The notes: a model not told the origin generated them from the sequence alone. Counted from the stretch's first letter, positions 33,797 through 43,890 are shown. The stretch is 53,176 nucleotides of DNA from Mycobacterium sp. E1747 (GCF_001667775.1 NZ_LZJI01000015.1:1-53176), one strand, 5' to 3'. Translations and numbers: made by a program.

Positions 33797-34210
33797 GTGG
33801 CCGGCCTGCGCCTGCTGCAGTGGCAATCGGCACCGCATGCGCTCGTCTCCGCCGAGGTGGTGCCGTTTCGGCCGCACCGCGGCGTCGTCCTCATTGTCGA
33901 ACAACCCGTCGACGGGCGCCGCCCGGACGAGTGGCTGCGATGGCTGCACGCCGATCACCATCCCGCGCTGCTCGCCACGCCGGGGACTGCCGGCGCGTGG
34001 ACCTTCGGCACTAGCACCGGCTGGAGCCACCTGCCACGCGGATGGCACACGGACTTCCAATACGTCACCGTGGTTTACCTCGACGCCGACCCGCTGACCA
34101 CCACCGACCGGCTGGCGCCCCTTCTCGAGGACCGGTGGCAATCGGGCGCCGTGCGGCCCTCGTTTGCCGGACCGCTACGCAGCATGGTCGAGTGGGAAGC
34201 CTGGCGATAA
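33797..34210 (+). CDS. C-terminal part of a conserved hypothetical protein (5' end degraded)
   Basis: The frame is open from 33737 and gives LRENGRFAVVRPSLQVAGLR before the first possible GTG start at 33797 (137 residues from there). The content looks genuinely coding: LVSAEVVPFRPHRGVVLIV, EWLRWLHADHHPALL, TDFQYVTVVYLDADPL and a terminal SMVEWEAWR. It resembles a dimeric alpha/beta-barrel (EthD-like) sheet, but I cannot name it. The N-terminus seems to have been lost in the same rearrangements that made the upstream chimera. Confidence 0.5.
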   Translation: MAGLRLLQWQSAPHALVSAEVVPFRPHRGVVLIVEQPVDGRRPDEWLRWLHADHHPALLATPGTAGAWTFGTSTGWSHLPRGWHTDFQYVTVVYLDADPLTTTDRLAPLLEDRWQSGAVRPSFAGPLRSMVEWEAWR

Positions 34211-34273
34211 ACAGTAGGGGTCAGTTCAATCATCAGGCCGGCACCCCGCGATGCTTCACTTCTGCGAAAGGCG

Positions 34274-35425
34274 ATGCGTGTGAACCAGATCCGAGTTGGC
34301 CTAAGCACCCAGCTGCTCAATTCCCGGTATTCCGCGACCATGCTCGCTCGCACCACCGTACGGATGGCCGCGGCCGGCGGTGTGGACTCCTACTGGGTGG
34401 CCGATCACCTGAATTCGCTGTACCCGCGCTCCATCGCGACGTCGGACTACCTCGGTGTCGCCAAATTCGTCCCGAAGGTCGACGCCCAACTCGAACCGTG
34501 GACGATGCTTGGATACCTTGCCTCCCGCAACGGCCTTGGACGGTTGCGGCTAGGTGTCGGCGTCACCGATGCCAATCGACGTCACCCAGCAGTCACCGCG
34601 CAGGCTGCGGCCACGTTGCACCTGATGAGCCGCGGCCGCGCCATCCTGGGCATCGGCGTCGGAGAGCGAGAGGGCAACGAGCCCTACGGGGTGGACTGGA
34701 CCAAACCGGTAGCGCGCTTCGAAGAAGCGATCGCCACAATCCGTGCGCTCTGGAACTCCGGCGGCGAACTCATCTCGCGTGAGTCGCCGTACTTCCCGCT
34801 GCGTAACGCGGTGTTCGACCTGCCGCCCTACCGTGGCAAATGGCCCGAGATATGGATCGCCGCCAAGGGGCCGCGGATGCTGCGAGCGACCGGGAGATAT
34901 GCCGACGCCTGGTTCCCCGGGCTGATTTCGCGGCCGGGAGACTACGCATCGGGTCTCGAAGCGGTGCGAACGGCGGCGTCCGACGCCGGGCGCGACCCTG
35001 GATCCATCACGCCGGCGCTGTCAATCTTTGTCGTCACCGGACGTAGCCGCGACGACGTGGAGGAGACGCTGAACTCGGATGCCGCGAAAGCCTTCGCGCT
35101 CATCATTCCCGGCCAGGTATGGGCCGACCATGGCGTGCGACATCCCCTCGGACATGATTTCTCGGGCGCCCAGGACCTGATCCCGCAAACGCTGGACCAG
35201 CAGACGGTGTTGTCGTACATCAAAGACGTCCCGGCATCAATGCTCAAAGAGGTGCTGCTGACCGGGACGCCCAACGAGGTCATCGATCGGGCCGCGCAAT
35301 GGCGCGACCACGGGGTGCGCTACCTGGTCGTCAACAACCTGAGTATCCTGCAGCCGACCCTTCGGAAAGGCCTCGCAACTTACGCGCAATTCTTGAAGAT
35401 TCTCCGCGGGCTCAAGAAACTGTGA
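34274..35425 (+). CDS. F420-dependent luciferase-like oxidoreductase, phthiodiolone ketoreductase type (Rv2951c-like)
   Basis: 383 residues, matching the 381 of Rv2951c, which reduces the keto group of phthiodiolone and phenolphthiodiolone dimycocerosates. Close resemblance from memory runs the whole length, for example [49 protein letters not shown] and [12 protein letters not shown]. The C-terminus ILRGLKKL is also shared. The F420-dependent LLM fold is expected. No PDIM polyketide synthases are in the window; instead it sits beside stf3-cyp128 and a PGL-type glycosyltransferase. Confidence 0.85.
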   Translation: MRVNQIRVGLSTQLLNSRYSATMLARTTVRMAAAGGVDSYWVADHLNSLYPRSIATSDYLGVAKFVPKVDAQLEPWTMLGYLASRNGLGRLRLGVGVTDANRRHPAVTAQAAATLHLMSRGRAILGIGVGEREGNEPYGVDWTKPVARFEEAIATIRALWNSGGELISRESPYFPLRNAVFDLPPYRGKWPEIWIAAKGPRMLRATGRYADAWFPGLISRPGDYASGLEAVRTAASDAGRDPGSITPALSIFVVTGRSRDDVEETLNSDAAKAFALIIPGQVWADHGVRHPLGHDFSGAQDLIPQTLDQQTVLSYIKDVPASMLKEVLLTGTPNEVIDRAAQWRDHGVRYLVVNNLSILQPTLRKGLATYAQFLKILRGLKKL

Positions 35426-35488
35426 ATCGCGCCCAGCGAACGGAACCTTGTCCGACGGTTGGTGCCGGCACGCCGAAACCCGCCCGCT

Positions 35489-36637
35489 TCAAGAGATTTG
35501 CCGTGACGCCGCGGAAACTCGGTAGCCATAGCGGTCAATGACTTCTCCCCAGCGGTCATCGAGGACCGCGCGCTGCTCGGCGGTCAGTTCGTAGGTGTTT
35601 GTCGCGTAGTGCTCGTGGTCGGCGAGATACTGTCGCAGGCGCGGCAGGTACTGCTCGAAACCCCCAAGCCCCAGGTGCTCGTACAGGCGGCGCAGCTGCT
35701 CCTCGGGATCCTCGATCAACTCCTCATAGCGCAGTTCGTAAAAGCGCGAGGGGTCGACCAGTGCTCGCCCCTCGTCTACCTTGCGATACAGGTCTACATA
35801 GGTCGCGAGAACTCTCTCGTCCAATCCCTCGAATGTCGGTTTCTGCAGGCTGTGTACGCGGGATAACGACTTGAGGAGATGAATGCTCGACGGATAAACC
35901 ACATACGGGTCGCGGACGATATGAATGAACTTCGCTTGCGGGAAGATCTCCAGCAGCACCTTCATTCGGAAGCTGTGGTTTGGATTTTTCAGGATCACGG
36001 TCTTGCGGCGGCGGAAGTACAGCTGCTGGACGAATCGGTAGAAGGGCCGTTTCCAGGCTTCCAGCTCGTGCGCCGTCAACTGCTCTAAATCCAGATACCG
36101 CTCATGCTCTGGCGGCCGGTTCGGGAACGCCAGCGTCAGGTACGGCGATGGCTGCCCCTGCATGATCCAGACGAACTCGTCTTCCTGTGGGTGATTCAGG
36201 CTTGAATCCATGTTGTCCATGGCCCGATGCTTCGAGACCATAAAGCCCACCAACGGCGCGAACCGCTCGGTCAACAAAAAGTGTTGTGGTGCTACGCATT
36301 CGTAGCCCGTGGGACCGATGTGCCGATCGTCGAGAACCAACAGCTCGTGCAACAACGTAGTGCCGGTGCGCCAGTGGCCGACGATGAAGATGGGCGGATC
36401 GGCGATCGGCGTGTTGGCCACTCGCCTAGCGAACACAACATTCTGCACAAGCCCGAGGCACGAATTCACAACGCTGACAAGGGTGTAAAGAACGGCGTAG
36501 TGCCAGCGACTCCAGTGCACGGCGAAACGGTTGCGGATCAGCAGGCGCATCCATGCCGAGAAATTGCAACCGATCCACACCGGCGCCGCCCACTCACGCC
36601 ACCTGACGAATAGCGACGCCGAGCCGGGATGTCTCAT
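35489..36637 (-). CDS. stf3: PAPS-dependent sulfotransferase Stf3
   Basis: Transfers sulfate from PAPS; in M. tuberculosis Stf3 (Rv2267c) makes the sulfated menaquinone S881. 382 residues versus 388 in Rv2267c. The 5'-phosphosulfate loop is [18 protein letters not shown], the 3'-phosphate motif is [19 protein letters not shown], and [20 protein letters not shown] and the HPQEDEFVW block are conserved. The start lies 15 nt after the cyp128 stop, so the two form an operon as in M. tuberculosis. PAPS supply links it to the CysQ gene in this window. Confidence 0.92.
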   Translation of the reverse strand: MRHPGSASLFVRWREWAAPVWIGCNFSAWMRLLIRNRFAVHWSRWHYAVLYTLVSVVNSCLGLVQNVVFARRVANTPIADPPIFIVGHWRTGTTLLHELLVLDDRHIGPTGYECVAPQHFLLTERFAPLVGFMVSKHRAMDNMDSSLNHPQEDEFVWIMQGQPSPYLTLAFPNRPPEHERYLDLEQLTAHELEAWKRPFYRFVQQLYFRRRKTVILKNPNHSFRMKVLLEIFPQAKFIHIVRDPYVVYPSSIHLLKSLSRVHSLQKPTFEGLDERVLATYVDLYRKVDEGRALVDPSRFYELRYEELIEDPEEQLRRLYEHLGLGGFEQYLPRLRQYLADHEHYATNTYELTAEQRAVLDDRWGEVIDRYGYRVSAASRQIS

Positions 36638-36652
36638 AGCTGGCGAAGATCT

Positions 36653-38125
36653 CTATACAGTTTCGCGAGGCGTCACGGCGACCCGGAGCCGGGTCAGGCC
36701 ATGGAGGTTGGCATTGGCCGTCCACTCCGGCGGACCCAGCACCTCTATCCGGTCGATGTTGGCGACGATCTCGCCCAGTACCGCCTGGCCCTCCATCCGC
36801 GCTAGCTGGCTCCCGGGACACGAGTGGATACCAGAGCCGAATGCGAGATTCCCGGTCGGATTACGGTCGGCGCGAAAGACATCGGGGTCCTCGTATTGCC
36901 GCGGGTCACGATTGGCTGCGGCCCACGCAAGCATCACCAGGGAGCCCGCCGGGATGACGGCGTCGCCGACGGGGTAGTCGACGCGTGTTGTGCGGCAAAT
37001 GTTTTGGACTGGAGACATGAATCGAAGCTGCTCCTCGATCGCCGAGGGGATCAGATCCGGTCGCTGCGCAAGGAGCCTGAATTGGTCTGGGAAGTCGGCC
37101 AGCGAGAGGAACAAGGTGCTGATCATGTTCGCCGTGGTCTCATATCCTGCAACCAGCAACAACGCGGCGAACAAGGACAATTCGCTGTCGCTGAGCCGAC
37201 CGTGCTCGGCGTGCTCGGTGAGCTGCCCGAGAATGCCGGACTCGCTCAGCAACCCGTTGTCACGCCGATGGGTGAACAGGGCACGCAATTGCCGAAATCC
37301 GTTAAACCCCCGTACCAACGCAACCAGACCCGGAGCCGACAGATTGACGTCGGTGATGCAAATCGCCTGGTTGGACAAACGGCGGAAAGCGGACTCGTCA
37401 CCGCCCGCTATGCCGAGCACGTTGGTGATGGTGCGCATCGCCATCGGTGTGGCCAGGGCGGAGACGACGTCCGCGGATTGCTGTGCCACTAACCCGCTGA
37501 CCAACTCCCGAGCAAGGTGGTTGACCATCGGGCGCCACGACTCCACCGCGCCGCGTGTCAAGCCCGGTGTCAGCTGCTTACGCATCCCGGTGTGCACGGG
37601 CGGATCGGACGTAGGGAGGAAAGGGGGCGACCCCTGCGAAAAGGTCACGCCACCGGCGCTGGACAATGCGTCATGGTTACGCGCAGCCTCGCGGACGTCG
37701 GTGTGTCGACTCAAGATGTAAACGTCACGCCTGGGGTTGTACTGCACGCGCTCGCCCGCCAAAAGCTTTCGGTAATGCGGGTACGGGTCGCGTGCGATAG
37801 CGGGGTTCAACGGGTCAAACTCGGTGAATTGCACATGCTTCGGGTCAGGGCTGCCGGCCAATCTCGCTCGGGCCTTCCCAGCGGCGGCCGCAAGTGCCTG
37901 TGCCACCATGGGCGCGCACGCCCGCGCAAGCTGTGCGTCACGCCGCATCGTTGCAGCCACGGGATAGCCACGCCGACTTCGCACGCGCCGACTCGCGAGA
38001 TCATCAGTGCGCGCCGTCGCGTCGTGTGTGGGACGCGCAGAGTACGACGTGCTGCCCTGGAACGGGCATTGGCCGTGCGGTATCCAGTCCTGTGCTGCTT
38101 GGGAACCGGATGCTGTTTCCATCAT
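36653..38125 (-). CDS. cyp128: Cytochrome P450 CYP128
   Basis: Hydroxylates menaquinone before Stf3 sulfation. Start taken at 38125 (MMETASGSQAAQDW), giving 490 residues, the M. tuberculosis length (489); the frame continues upstream to 38185 without need. The I-helix motif is LLLVAGYETTANMIS, the K-helix ExxR is EEQLRF and the haem loop is FGSGIHSCPGSQLAR, with its Cys ligand. An unusually long N-terminal extension of about 90 residues precedes the P450 fold, as in CYP128A1. Confidence 0.92.
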   Translation of the reverse strand: MMETASGSQAAQDWIPHGQCPFQGSTSYSARPTHDATARTDDLASRRVRSRRGYPVAATMRRDAQLARACAPMVAQALAAAAGKARARLAGSPDPKHVQFTEFDPLNPAIARDPYPHYRKLLAGERVQYNPRRDVYILSRHTDVREAARNHDALSSAGGVTFSQGSPPFLPTSDPPVHTGMRKQLTPGLTRGAVESWRPMVNHLARELVSGLVAQQSADVVSALATPMAMRTITNVLGIAGGDESAFRRLSNQAICITDVNLSAPGLVALVRGFNGFRQLRALFTHRRDNGLLSESGILGQLTEHAEHGRLSDSELSLFAALLLVAGYETTANMISTLFLSLADFPDQFRLLAQRPDLIPSAIEEQLRFMSPVQNICRTTRVDYPVGDAVIPAGSLVMLAWAAANRDPRQYEDPDVFRADRNPTGNLAFGSGIHSCPGSQLARMEGQAVLGEIVANIDRIEVLGPPEWTANANLHGLTRLRVAVTPRETV

Positions 38126-38428
38126 CGGCTCCCGGATGTCAGGTGGTGAGATAACGACAGTGTGAAGGGTACCGGCGCGCATCATTGCTCGCGCGCCGTT
38201 TGCCGTTTGTCACCGTATGTGAATCCGACGCGGCTCGCAGTGCAAGCACTCTCGGCGAGATGGACCGAGGCCACTGCGCGCACCGCTGACCAGCAAGAAT
38301 GCGCGGTAACACGCGGTCACGAGGGGCTTCACGTTAAACTGCTGGGCGCCGAGCTGGGGATGCGGTGCCCGTGGCGCCCACTTCATTTCGCACAACGCGG
38401 CCCCGGAAACGATACGCGAGGACAGGCA
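38126..38428. other. Divergent intergenic region between cyp128 and the GT1 gene
   Basis: 303 bp with open frames that extend both flanking genes but show no conserved protein features. It should hold promoters for both directions. I see no long inverted repeat, tRNA or small gene in it. GAGGACAGG before 38429 is the likely Shine-Dalgarno of the glycosyltransferase. Confidence 0.5.
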
Positions 38429-39715
38429 ATGAAATTTGTGCTTGCGAGCTGGGGCAGCCGCGGCGATGTGGAGCCCTGCGCCGCCGTCGGCCGTGAGCTG
38501 CTGCGCCGGGGACACGACGTGCACATGGCAGTCCCACCCGACATGGTTGGTTTCGTCGAGTCGGCTGGGCTTACGGCGGTCGCTTATGGACTGGATACCG
38601 AGGCTTGCGTGGAAGCGTTGCGCAACTTCTGGGCATGCCTATTCGACGGCTTCTGGAGGGTCCGAAACCTGATCACGTTGTGGCGCCAAGCTCGGGATCT
38701 GGCTATGCGGTGTCGGAGCGAGCTGAGCACGACGCTGACGTCTCTGGCGGACGGGGCCGACATGCTGTTCACCGGCCTGGTTTTCGAGCAGCCCGCGGCC
38801 AATGTCGCGGAATATTACGACATTCCGTTGACCACTCTGCATTACTTTCCGGCGCGCGCTAACGGCCAGCTCGTTCCGATCCTGCCGCCGCGGTTGATCC
38901 GCTCCGGAACGACGGTGTTCGAGTGGCTCGTCTGGCGCATGATGAAGAAGGCCGATTGCGCGGAACGCCGGAAACTGGGCTTACCGAAGGCAACAGGCCC
39001 GGCGCCGCAGCGGATCGCCGAACGCGAATCCCTGGAAATTCAGGCCTACGACGAGGTTTGCTTCCCCGGGTTGGCAGCCGAATGGGCGAAGTGGGATGGG
39101 CGACGTCCTTTTGTCGGTGCGCTGACGATGGAGCTGATGACGGATGCCGACGATGCCGTCGCTTCGTGGATTGCCGCAGGCACACCGCCGATTTGCTTCA
39201 GTTTTGGCAGCATGCCGGCCTGCTCCGCCCTCGAATCACTCGCCGACACGGTGGGCATGATCAGCGCGGCCTGCGAGCAGTTGGGCGAGCGGGCGTTGGT
39301 TTGCTCCGGCTGGGCTGATTCCAGCAACCTCCCACATTTCGACCACGTCAAGGTGGTGGGAGCGGTGAATTTCGCGACGACCTTTCCCAGCTGCCGTGCG
39401 GCTGTCCACCACGGCGGTGCGGGCACCACGGCAGCAGGCCTACGCGCGGGAATCCCCACGCTAATCCTCTGGACGCTGCCCGATCAGCCGATGTGGGGCG
39501 CTCAGCTCAAACGACTGAAGGTGGGTAGCGCCCGGCGCTTTTCGGCAACTACCGTCGCCTCGCTGGTCGCCGACCTGCGCCAGATCCTGGCCCCCGAATA
39601 CGTCGACCGAGCCCGCGAGTTCGCCAGTCACATGACTAAACCCGCCGAGAGCGTTGGCCGCGCCGCCGACCTCGTCGAAAACTTCGCACACTCGAGGCGT
39701 GTTGGCTCATACTGA
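38429..39715 (+). CDS. GT1 UDP-glycosyltransferase-like, PGL/GPL type (Rv2962c/Rv1524 family)
   Basis: Start at 38429 (MKFVLASWGSRGDVEPCAAV), 428 residues, a typical length. The N-terminal GSRGDVEP loop and the C-terminal donor motif AAVHHGGAGTTAAGLRAGIP are diagnostic of the mycobacterial glycolipid glycosyltransferases. EIQAYDEVCFPGLAAEWAKW and FVGALTMELMTDADD match the Rv2962c/Rv1524 subgroup, which glycosylates phenolic glycolipids or glycopeptidolipids with (deoxy)hexoses. Acceptor here unknown; the neighbouring ketoreductase-like gene suggests a lipid. Confidence 0.88.
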   Translation: MKFVLASWGSRGDVEPCAAVGRELLRRGHDVHMAVPPDMVGFVESAGLTAVAYGLDTEACVEALRNFWACLFDGFWRVRNLITLWRQARDLAMRCRSELSTTLTSLADGADMLFTGLVFEQPAANVAEYYDIPLTTLHYFPARANGQLVPILPPRLIRSGTTVFEWLVWRMMKKADCAERRKLGLPKATGPAPQRIAERESLEIQAYDEVCFPGLAAEWAKWDGRRPFVGALTMELMTDADDAVASWIAAGTPPICFSFGSMPACSALESLADTVGMISAACEQLGERALVCSGWADSSNLPHFDHVKVVGAVNFATTFPSCRAAVHHGGAGTTAAGLRAGIPTLILWTLPDQPMWGAQLKRLKVGSARRFSATTVASLVADLRQILAPEYVDRAREFASHMTKPAESVGRAADLVENFAHSRRVGSY

Positions 39716-39813
39716 CCCACTGTCCGATAAACCCGACAGTCGACTGGTCGCCAGAGAAATGAGACCTTCCCGAAAGGAATGGGACCTATAGTCCTCGCTG
39801 ACATAGGAGTGAG

Positions 39814-40308
39814 ATGACGAATCGATACATCCTCACGGCCGCTGGGATCGTGTTGGCCGCCGATCTGTCCGGCTGTTCCGGCAAGGACAACCATGCGGCA
39901 CCGACCGCGAGTTCGACTCCCGCTGCGGTAACCACCACCGTCATGATCGACGGGAACAAGCACACCATGACCGCGCGGGTTGAATGCAGCAGTTCGGCGG
40001 CGCAACCGAACGCGTCCCCGCCGGAATCGGGGGACCTCACCACCCGTATCGCCGTGCACGATGATACGGCTTCGGTGTCACTGGCCGTTTCCGACGAGAA
40101 CCCGCCCATGGTCGACGGATTCGCGCTTTCGCTCACGCTGGCCACCGGCCAGTACCAACTCCCCTATCAGGCCACCAAGTCCGCAACTCAGGTCCAGGCG
40201 ACCAAGCAGGGCAAGGGCTACACGATCACCGGGACCGGCGAGGCGTCGACCCCGGGCCAAAGCGGAACGCGTCCGGTGACTTTCGGGGTGCACGTCACCT
40301 GCCCGTGA
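39814..40308 (+). CDS. LpqH/LppO-like lipoprotein antigen
   Basis: 164 residues with lipobox ADLSGC (Cys21), then a low-complexity Ala/Thr/Ser linker. The folded part follows the 19-kDa antigen pattern: TTVMIDGNKHTMTARVEC, a region with ENPPMVDGFALS, then GKGYTITGTGEAS and a final VTFGVHVTCP, with two Cys for one disulfide. Surface-exposed lipoprotein likely to be a TLR2 agonist. LppO (Rv2290) is adjacent to sseB in M. tuberculosis, so a displaced LppO orthologue is possible. Confidence 0.8.
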   Translation: MTNRYILTAAGIVLAADLSGCSGKDNHAAPTASSTPAAVTTTVMIDGNKHTMTARVECSSSAAQPNASPPESGDLTTRIAVHDDTASVSLAVSDENPPMVDGFALSLTLATGQYQLPYQATKSATQVQATKQGKGYTITGTGEASTPGQSGTRPVTFGVHVTCP

Positions 40309-40350
40309 CCGCGGCGCAGCGGAAGGCCGTCGTCATCTTCCGCACGCGAA

Positions 40351-41379
40351 GTGGTTGTCTACCGCGACCGCCTCTGCGATGCTGGCAGCTTGGACATCTT
40401 CGCGGAGTGGCAGAGCGGCGGCACGCAACTGCGTTGGCGGTCAACGACCGCCGCCAACGATGGGCACGAGGTCGCGGTGTTCAGCCGACGCTGCGGCACA
40501 CCGGACGCGCCCGCACTGGTGCTCGTGCACGGCTTCCCGACGTCGAGCATCGACTTCTCCGCGTTGGTGAACGACCTGGGCTCGGAGTTCGACATCTACC
40601 TGCTGGACTTCCCCGGCTGCGGCCTGTCGGACAAACCGGCTGAGCCGTACGTCTATTCGCTCTACGACGACGCGCGTCTGCTCGTGTACGCGATCACCCA
40701 GGTGTGGAACCTGACCGCCTACCGCATGCTCACCCATGACCGCGGCAGCAGCGTCGGCATGATTGCGGTGGAGATGCTGGCGGCCCTCGATCCGCCGGCC
40801 GTGCCGATCGACCTCATCGTGACGAACGCCAACATCTACCTGCCGTTGTCCAACCTCACCGGCTTCCAGACCGCGCTGCTCGATCCCGCGACCGGGCGGG
40901 CCACCGCGGCGGCGACGACGCCGGAGACGCTGGCCGCCGGCCTGGGCGCCAGTACTTTCATGCCGCGGCGAACGCTGGATGACCCGGAGATCGCCGCGTT
41001 GGCGAAGTGCTTCGCCTACAACGACGGAATCCGGGTACTGCCCGACACCATTCAATACCTCCACGAGCGCGCCGCAGACGAAACCGGTTGGCTGGAAGCG
41101 CTTTCCAAGAGCACGATCAACGCCACCTTGGTGTGGGGGTTGCACGACAACGTCGCACCGCTGCGCGTCCCCAACCATGTCTGGCAGACGTACCTGAAGC
41201 CCAAGCCCGGCCGCAACCGCTACTGGGTGGTGCCCGGCGCCGATCACTACCTGCAATGCGACGCCCCCGGTCAGCTGGCCGAGATCGTTCGTCTCACCGC
41301 CCAGGGCGGTGACATCCCGCTGCAGACCCTCGGCAACCGGCCCGACGGCGCGGTGTTGGTCGACCAAAGCGCCTCTTAG
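40351..41379 (+). CDS. Alpha/beta hydrolase, haloalkane dehalogenase/epoxide hydrolase-like
   Basis: GTG start, 342 residues. The oxyanion motif is LVLVHGFPTSSIDF, and the nucleophile elbow reads LTHDRGSSVGM, where an Asp takes the nucleophile position as in dehalogenases and epoxide hydrolases. The GCGLSDKP turn and the catalytic His near GADHYLQCDAP also fit. Tandem palindromes lie 18 nt downstream of the stop. Substrate unknown. Confidence 0.84.
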   Translation: MVVYRDRLCDAGSLDIFAEWQSGGTQLRWRSTTAANDGHEVAVFSRRCGTPDAPALVLVHGFPTSSIDFSALVNDLGSEFDIYLLDFPGCGLSDKPAEPYVYSLYDDARLLVYAITQVWNLTAYRMLTHDRGSSVGMIAVEMLAALDPPAVPIDLIVTNANIYLPLSNLTGFQTALLDPATGRATAAATTPETLAAGLGASTFMPRRTLDDPEIAALAKCFAYNDGIRVLPDTIQYLHERAADETGWLEALSKSTINATLVWGLHDNVAPLRVPNHVWQTYLKPKPGRNRYWVVPGADHYLQCDAPGQLAEIVRLTAQGGDIPLQTLGNRPDGAVLVDQSAS

Positions 41380-41397
41380 CGTTGCCCCTCCCGCCGA

Positions 41398-41445
41398 GTG
41401 TGCGGCCAGCCGCACACCCGCCCCAGTGTGCGGCCAGCCGCACAC
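41398..41445. repeat. Two tandem perfect 20-bp palindromes
   Basis: GTGTGCGGCCAGCCGCACAC occurs at 41398-41417 and again at 41426-41445, a period of 28 bp. Apart from its central CA dinucleotide each copy is a perfect hairpin (9-bp arms). They follow the alpha/beta hydrolase stop by 18 nt. A double terminator or a REP-like element is likely. Confidence 0.8.
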
Positions 41446-41591
41446 TCGAGCCAGAAAGAAGCCGGTCAGCCCGTGACGGCGGGCAGGCGCGCCCAGCCGC
41501 GCACGCTTGCGGTGTGCGCCCGCGGCGCGTTGGTGTGGTCGACCTACCCCTCACGATTCCATAGCACGCGTTCGCCACTTAGTCTGCCCGA

Positions 41592-42791
41592 GTGACGTTT
41601 AACCCACTCGAGGAAGTCGCGCTGCCACAGCTCCGGCTGCGCACCAGCATGAAGTGGCGCGCGTACCCGGACGACGTGCTGCCGCTGTGGGTTGCCGAGA
41701 TGGACGTCAACCTCGCCCCGACGGTGGCCGACGCCCTGCGCCGGGCCATCGACATCGGTGACACCGGATACCCGTGCGGCACCGTATTCGCCGAAGCGGT
41801 CAGTGAATTCGCCTCGCATCGTTGGCAATGGCACGACCTGGAGGTCAGCCGCACGGCGATCGTCCCGGACGTCATGCTCGGCGCCGTCGAGGTGCTGCGC
41901 CTGGTCACCGACCGGGGCGACGCGGTAATCGTCAACCCGCCGGTGTATGCGCCGTTCTACGCGTTCGTGTCGCACGACGGGCGCCGGATCATCGAGGCGC
42001 CGCTGGATGCTGGAGGCCGAATCGATCCCGCCGCTTTGGCGGAAGCCTTCGCGCGCGCCCGCGCGGGAGGTGGGAAGGCCGCGTACCTGCTGTGCAATCC
42101 GCACAACCCCACCGGGACGGTGCACACGGCCGAGGAACTCGGCACCGTCGCCGAGCTGGCCCGCCGGTTCGGTGTCCGGGTGGTGTCGGACGAGATTCAT
42201 GCGCCCGTCGTCTTGCCCGGCGCGCGGTTCACCCCGTTCCTGACGGTGCCCGGCGCGGAGAACGCCTTCGCCCTGACGTCGGCCTCCAAGGCCTGGAACC
42301 TGTCCGGCCTCAAGGCGGCGCTGGCCGTCGCCGGACGGGAGGCGGTCGCGGACCTGCACCAGATGCCCGAGGAGGTCAGCCACGGGCCGAGCCACTTCGG
42401 CGTCATCGCCCACGCCGAAGCGTTCCGAACCGCCGGCGATTGGCTCGACGCACTGCTGCGCGGCCTGGACGAAAACCGGACGCTGCTCGGTGACCTGGTC
42501 GCCGAGCATCTGCCGGGGGTGAAATATCAATGGCCGCAAGGGACTTATCTCGCTTGGCTGGATTGCCGAGAGCTCGGATTTGCCGAAGAGGCCGTCACGG
42601 GCCTTGCGGTGGTTGCCGACTTGTCCGGGCCTGCCCGGTGGTTCCTCGACCACGCTCGGGTGGCGCTCAGTTCCGGTCACGTCTTCGGAACCGGCGGCGC
42701 CGGCCATGTCAGGTTGAACTTCGCGACCTCGCGGTCCATCCTCACCGAGGCCGTGTCGCGGATGGGCGGGGCTCTCGTCGACGCCCACTAG
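41592..42791 (+). CDS. PLP-dependent aminotransferase/cystathionine beta-lyase, MalY/PatB family (Rv2294-like)
   Basis: GTG start; 399 residues against 407 for Rv2294. [20 protein letters not shown] and GYP near the N-terminus mark the MalY/PatB family. [14 protein letters not shown] is the aminotransferase Asn loop, SDEIHAPVV holds the PLP-ring Asp, and [16 protein letters not shown] the PLP Lys. Expected C-S lyase activity (cystathionine to homocysteine, pyruvate and ammonia). In M. tuberculosis it also lies next to the haloalkane dehalogenase gene. Confidence 0.9.
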   Translation: MTFNPLEEVALPQLRLRTSMKWRAYPDDVLPLWVAEMDVNLAPTVADALRRAIDIGDTGYPCGTVFAEAVSEFASHRWQWHDLEVSRTAIVPDVMLGAVEVLRLVTDRGDAVIVNPPVYAPFYAFVSHDGRRIIEAPLDAGGRIDPAALAEAFARARAGGGKAAYLLCNPHNPTGTVHTAEELGTVAELARRFGVRVVSDEIHAPVVLPGARFTPFLTVPGAENAFALTSASKAWNLSGLKAALAVAGREAVADLHQMPEEVSHGPSHFGVIAHAEAFRTAGDWLDALLRGLDENRTLLGDLVAEHLPGVKYQWPQGTYLAWLDCRELGFAEEAVTGLAVVADLSGPARWFLDHARVALSSGHVFGTGGAGHVRLNFATSRSILTEAVSRMGGALVDAH

Positions 42792-42882
42792 GCGGGAATC
42801 CAGCCCAGTAAATCTCCCACTAGACGAACTCACGTTGTCGCGAGAGGCTAGCAGAGGCGCCCGCCCACCGGAGGAGCTGAAT

Positions 42883-43788
42883 ATGCATGTGCTACGAACC
42901 CCGGACTCCCGATTCGAAAACCTGGAGGGCTACCCGTTCGTAGCGAACTACGTTGACGTCGCCGCAAGCGACACCCGGCCGCTGCGCATGCACTTTCTGG
43001 ACGAGGGTCCTGACGACGGGGCGCCGATCGTGCTGCTGCACGGGGAGCCCACCTGGAGCTACCTGTACCGGACGATGATTCAGCCGCTGGCCGACGCCGG
43101 GAACCGCGTGCTCGCGCCCGACCTGATCGGCTTCGGCCGCTCCGACAAGCCCGGCCGGATCGAGGACTACACCTATCAGCGGCACGTCGAATGGGTGACG
43201 TCGTGGTTCGAGCGGCTGAACCTCAAGGACGTGACGCTGTTCGTGCAGGACTGGGGATCGCTGATCGGGTTGCGCATCGCCGCCGAACAAGGTGACCGCA
43301 TCGCACGGCTCGTGGTGGCCAACGGCTTCCTGCCTACCGCCGACCGACGCACCCCGCCCGCCTTCTACGCCTGGCGCGCGTTCGCGCGCTACTCCCCAGT
43401 GCTGCCCGCGGGCCGCATCGTGTCGGCGGGGACCGTGCGCCGCGTTTCCGCGCGGGTCCGGGCGGGCTATGACGCGCCGTTTCCCGACAAGACCTATCAG
43501 GCCGGTGCGCGGGCCTTTCCGCAGTTGGTGCCGACCTCACCGGGCGATCCGGCGATCCCCGCCAACAGGGCCGCGTGGAAGGCACTGGGCCAATGGGAGA
43601 AACCCTGCCTGGCCATCTTCGGGGCCCGCGACCCGATCCTCGGCCACGCCGACCGTCCCCTGCTCAAGCACATTCCCGGCGCCGCGGGCCAGCCACACGC
43701 CCGCATCAATGCCAGTCACTTCATCCAGGAAGACTCCGGACCCGAACTGGCCGAACGCATTCTGTCCTGGCAGCAAGCGCTGCGCTGA
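42883..43788 (+). CDS. Haloalkane dehalogenase (DhmA/Rv2296-like)
   Basis: ATG 42883 after GGAGGAGCTGA gives 301 residues (Rv2296 has 300). Motifs: [14 protein letters not shown] (oxyanion HGEPTW), [15 protein letters not shown], nucleophile [12 protein letters not shown] with Asp and adjacent halide-binding Trp, acid in [12 protein letters not shown] and His in [15 protein letters not shown]. It hydrolyses carbon-halogen bonds; the natural substrate in mycobacteria is unknown. A hairpin follows before convergent cysQ. Confidence 0.92.
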   Translation: MHVLRTPDSRFENLEGYPFVANYVDVAASDTRPLRMHFLDEGPDDGAPIVLLHGEPTWSYLYRTMIQPLADAGNRVLAPDLIGFGRSDKPGRIEDYTYQRHVEWVTSWFERLNLKDVTLFVQDWGSLIGLRIAAEQGDRIARLVVANGFLPTADRRTPPAFYAWRAFARYSPVLPAGRIVSAGTVRRVSARVRAGYDAPFPDKTYQAGARAFPQLVPTSPGDPAIPANRAAWKALGQWEKPCLAIFGARDPILGHADRPLLKHIPGAAGQPHARINASHFIQEDSGPELAERILSWQQALR

Positions 43789-43832
43789 TCGACACCGGCT
43801 TGCGGCTCACTCGTAGTCCTTGCGCCAACGTC

Positions 43833-43857
43833 GATTTCGACGAAGGAACTCGAAATC
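43833..43857. terminator. Bidirectional hairpin between dehalogenase and cysQ
   Basis: Perfect 8-bp arms GATTTCGA / TCGAAATC with a 9-nt loop, centred between the two convergent stop codons. AT-rich relative to surroundings. Terminator role inferred. Confidence 0.55.
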
Positions 43858-43890
43858 CCTTGCCGCCCAAAGATAGACGGGCGGGCTGAG

